DNA of 21,275 nt, taken from NCBI GenBank assembly GCA_049999725.1, contig JBNGIS010033756.1:1-21275 (forward strand), read 5' to 3'. Origin of the DNA: Haplomitrium mnioides. Lineage: Eukaryota; Marchantiophyta; Haplomitriopsida; Calobryales. The position numbers and the translations under genes were made by a program. The notes beneath the pieces are model-generated. The model ran no database searches. It saw only the letters and a program-made list of their open reading frames with translations, and was not told the DNA's origin. Shown piece after piece: positions 20,143 to 21,275 of this stretch (positions are counted from its first letter, which is position 1; each line of letters begins with the position of its first letter).

Positions 20143-20879
20143 ACCAAAGCAATTTCTTCAACCAGATGCTATGGCTCTATCCTCTTTGGGAGGAATTGTC
20201 TCATGTAAATCCAGTGGTTGAGCATCTGCAGCCACTAGAGAGTCTTGCTGAGACTTTCCAGTCCCAAAGATGGCAACAAAACCACCAGTGGCACTTCTAG
20301 TACCAAGAGGAACACGTTCCTTGTAGTATGCATACACTATCTGTGACTCTGTCACATCGGATGGCAAGGAAGCCATCATCAAAACTCTCTGAGGAATGTA
20401 GATAGACTGACGTCATCATATTCTATAGCAATGCAGTTTTGCATTAGCTTTAGAGCACAAACAAGGCATGTGCCAGACTCAAAGCAAAGATCTAAGATCC
20501 AATCTTGCTCTGTTGACAAATGGTGAATAAAAATTTGTAAAGAGTCTGCAGCTTTTGATAAACATTCACAAGAGCATCATCTCTTATATGTTTAAGTTTT
20601 GCCAAAACCGCGGAACAACTAAAAATACTGCGCATTATTTGTCAAGGTAGACCAATCGCAAATGAAGGCTGCAAATTAAAAAGCTTCATGCTCCTCTTTA
20701 CTTCCTTCGTCTAGTGGCCCATAGTCCAATACTTCTGAGCATAAGCAATTCTAAGACCACTAGAATGATGAGTGTTGCTCTTGTACTTGTAATAAGAAAA
20801 ACAAACAAATCAAACACTATAAACAAAGTGCAAGAAAACTAAACAAGATAAAATAAAGAACAAAAAAAATCAAAGAAGA

Positions 20880-20885
20880 ACTTAC
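20880..20885 (-). other. Splice donor GTAAGT, conserved between copies A and B
   Basis: The minus strand reads ATCTA|GTAAGT. Copy A has ATCTA|GTAAGC at the matching place (19234-19239). Downstream sequence differs in the intron but realigns at the HHSSG coding block, as expected for an intron under weaker constraint. Acceptor choice is uncertain (AG near 20788). Confidence 0.65.
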
Positions 20886-21275
20886 TAGATGTCGTGGTTG
20901 ACGGTATAGCAAACTTCTGAAAGGGCATCTTCGACGATGCCAAATTCTTGAGACGAATGTATAATTACAAATGACCAAAAATTTGATGTTGTGATTACCG
21001 CAAAAGATGAAACCATGTCAAAAATGTCATCTTTGGAAAAAGGTTCAGAATCGTCATGCTTGCCTTCCTTAAGGTTGTAACTGTAAGGAATATCCGCAAT
21101 CGCCAGAGTTGAACATCTAGGCTTCACAAATCCCTTCAATTGATGAACGTTAGCCTCCCTGTGGACTTGATAAAATGCCACGTTGAGACCATCGACATAG
21201 AACAGCCGCTACTTTGAACCAGGAACAGGCTACTCAGAACGGGAACTTTTTTTTTTTGGGAAAAATTGTGATTTT

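Larger units (their letters stand above)
19958..21275 (-). pseudogene. Copy B of a DNA methyltransferase-like gene (beta-class N6/N4 type), extends beyond window
   Basis: Exon 1 (open from 21208 to 20886) reads RLFYVDGLNVAFYQV, TLAIADIPYSYN (DIPY at 21083-21094, the position of the DPPY motif IV), DDSEPFSKDDI, and SNFWSFVIIHSSQEF. It ends at a GTAAGT donor (20880-20885). After an intron of about 100 bases, exon 2 (about 20787-20158) has HHSSGLRIAYAQKYW, KHIRDDALVNVYQKLQTL, motif I as DWILDLCFESGTCLVCALKL (Asp-Trp at 20499-20504), CIAIEYD (20415-20426), then MMASLPSDVTESQIVYAY and an acidic/serine tail ending at a stop before 20158. AATAAA (minus) is at 20137-20142. Motif IV before motif I is the beta-class order. 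Stops (20711-20713, 20642-20644) and frameshifts near 20510 and 20395 make it a pseudogene. The family call is by motif only. Expected target: amino group of adenine or cytosine in DNA. Confidence 0.75.

Noticed and set aside
18307-21275. Bacterial contamination as the source of the methyltransferase-like sequence
   Set aside because: A conserved splice donor with an apparent intron, AATAAA signals, shared AT-rich flanks and neighbouring plant-type retrotransposons all argue for a nuclear eukaryotic origin.

Overview
The window looks like repeat-rich nuclear DNA of a land plant. It holds degraded Ty3/gypsy retrotransposons, a large AT-rich tandem satellite, split reading frames with plant-like GT splice donors and AATAAA-type 3' ends, and no operon-like gene packing. 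I cannot fix the lineage from sequence alone; a large-genome plant such as a bryophyte, lycophyte, fern or gymnosperm would fit. I see no clearly intact protein-coding gene, tRNA or rRNA.

Layout. (1) 1-5365 (+): a decayed Ty3/gypsy element. It has a candidate 5' LTR with a TATA box, gag with an intact CCHC knuckle, protease, reverse transcriptase (FLDD), RNase H, integrase (D,D,E), a polypurine tract at 4455 and a candidate, strongly diverged 3' LTR. (2) 5366-6573: a GC-richer stretch with a nested hairpin, a 77-bp tandem duplication and no recognisable gene. (3) 6574-11546: a tandem array of roughly 58-60 units of 84-85 bp, each carrying a palindrome of the type ATCACAnnTGTGAT. (4) 11547-13130 (-): integrase and C-terminal remains of a second, different Ty3/gypsy element, possibly with LTR-like flank. 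(5) 13150-13870: degenerate short repeats.

(6) 14476-17798 (-): a broken multi-part gene of the eukaryotic family I know as DUF7869, a transposase-like RNase H-fold-type protein. Its core and C-terminal parts (14476-15850) are separated from a probable N-terminal part (17334-17798) by a 55-bp degenerate repeat array. (7) 18307-21275 (-): two direct copies, offset by about 1.65 kb, of a decayed intron-containing gene. Its product resembles a beta-class N6-adenine/N4-cytosine DNA methyltransferase: a DIPY motif IV upstream, and a motif I of the form DWILDLF.x.GTCLV plus IEYD downstream.

Regions 6 and 7 lie in the same orientation and next to each other. The most interesting hypothesis is that they are remains of one mobile-element family coding for both a transposase-like protein and a DNA methyltransferase. 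That link is inference. The family assignments rest on motif recognition by eye from fragments with frameshifts and stops.
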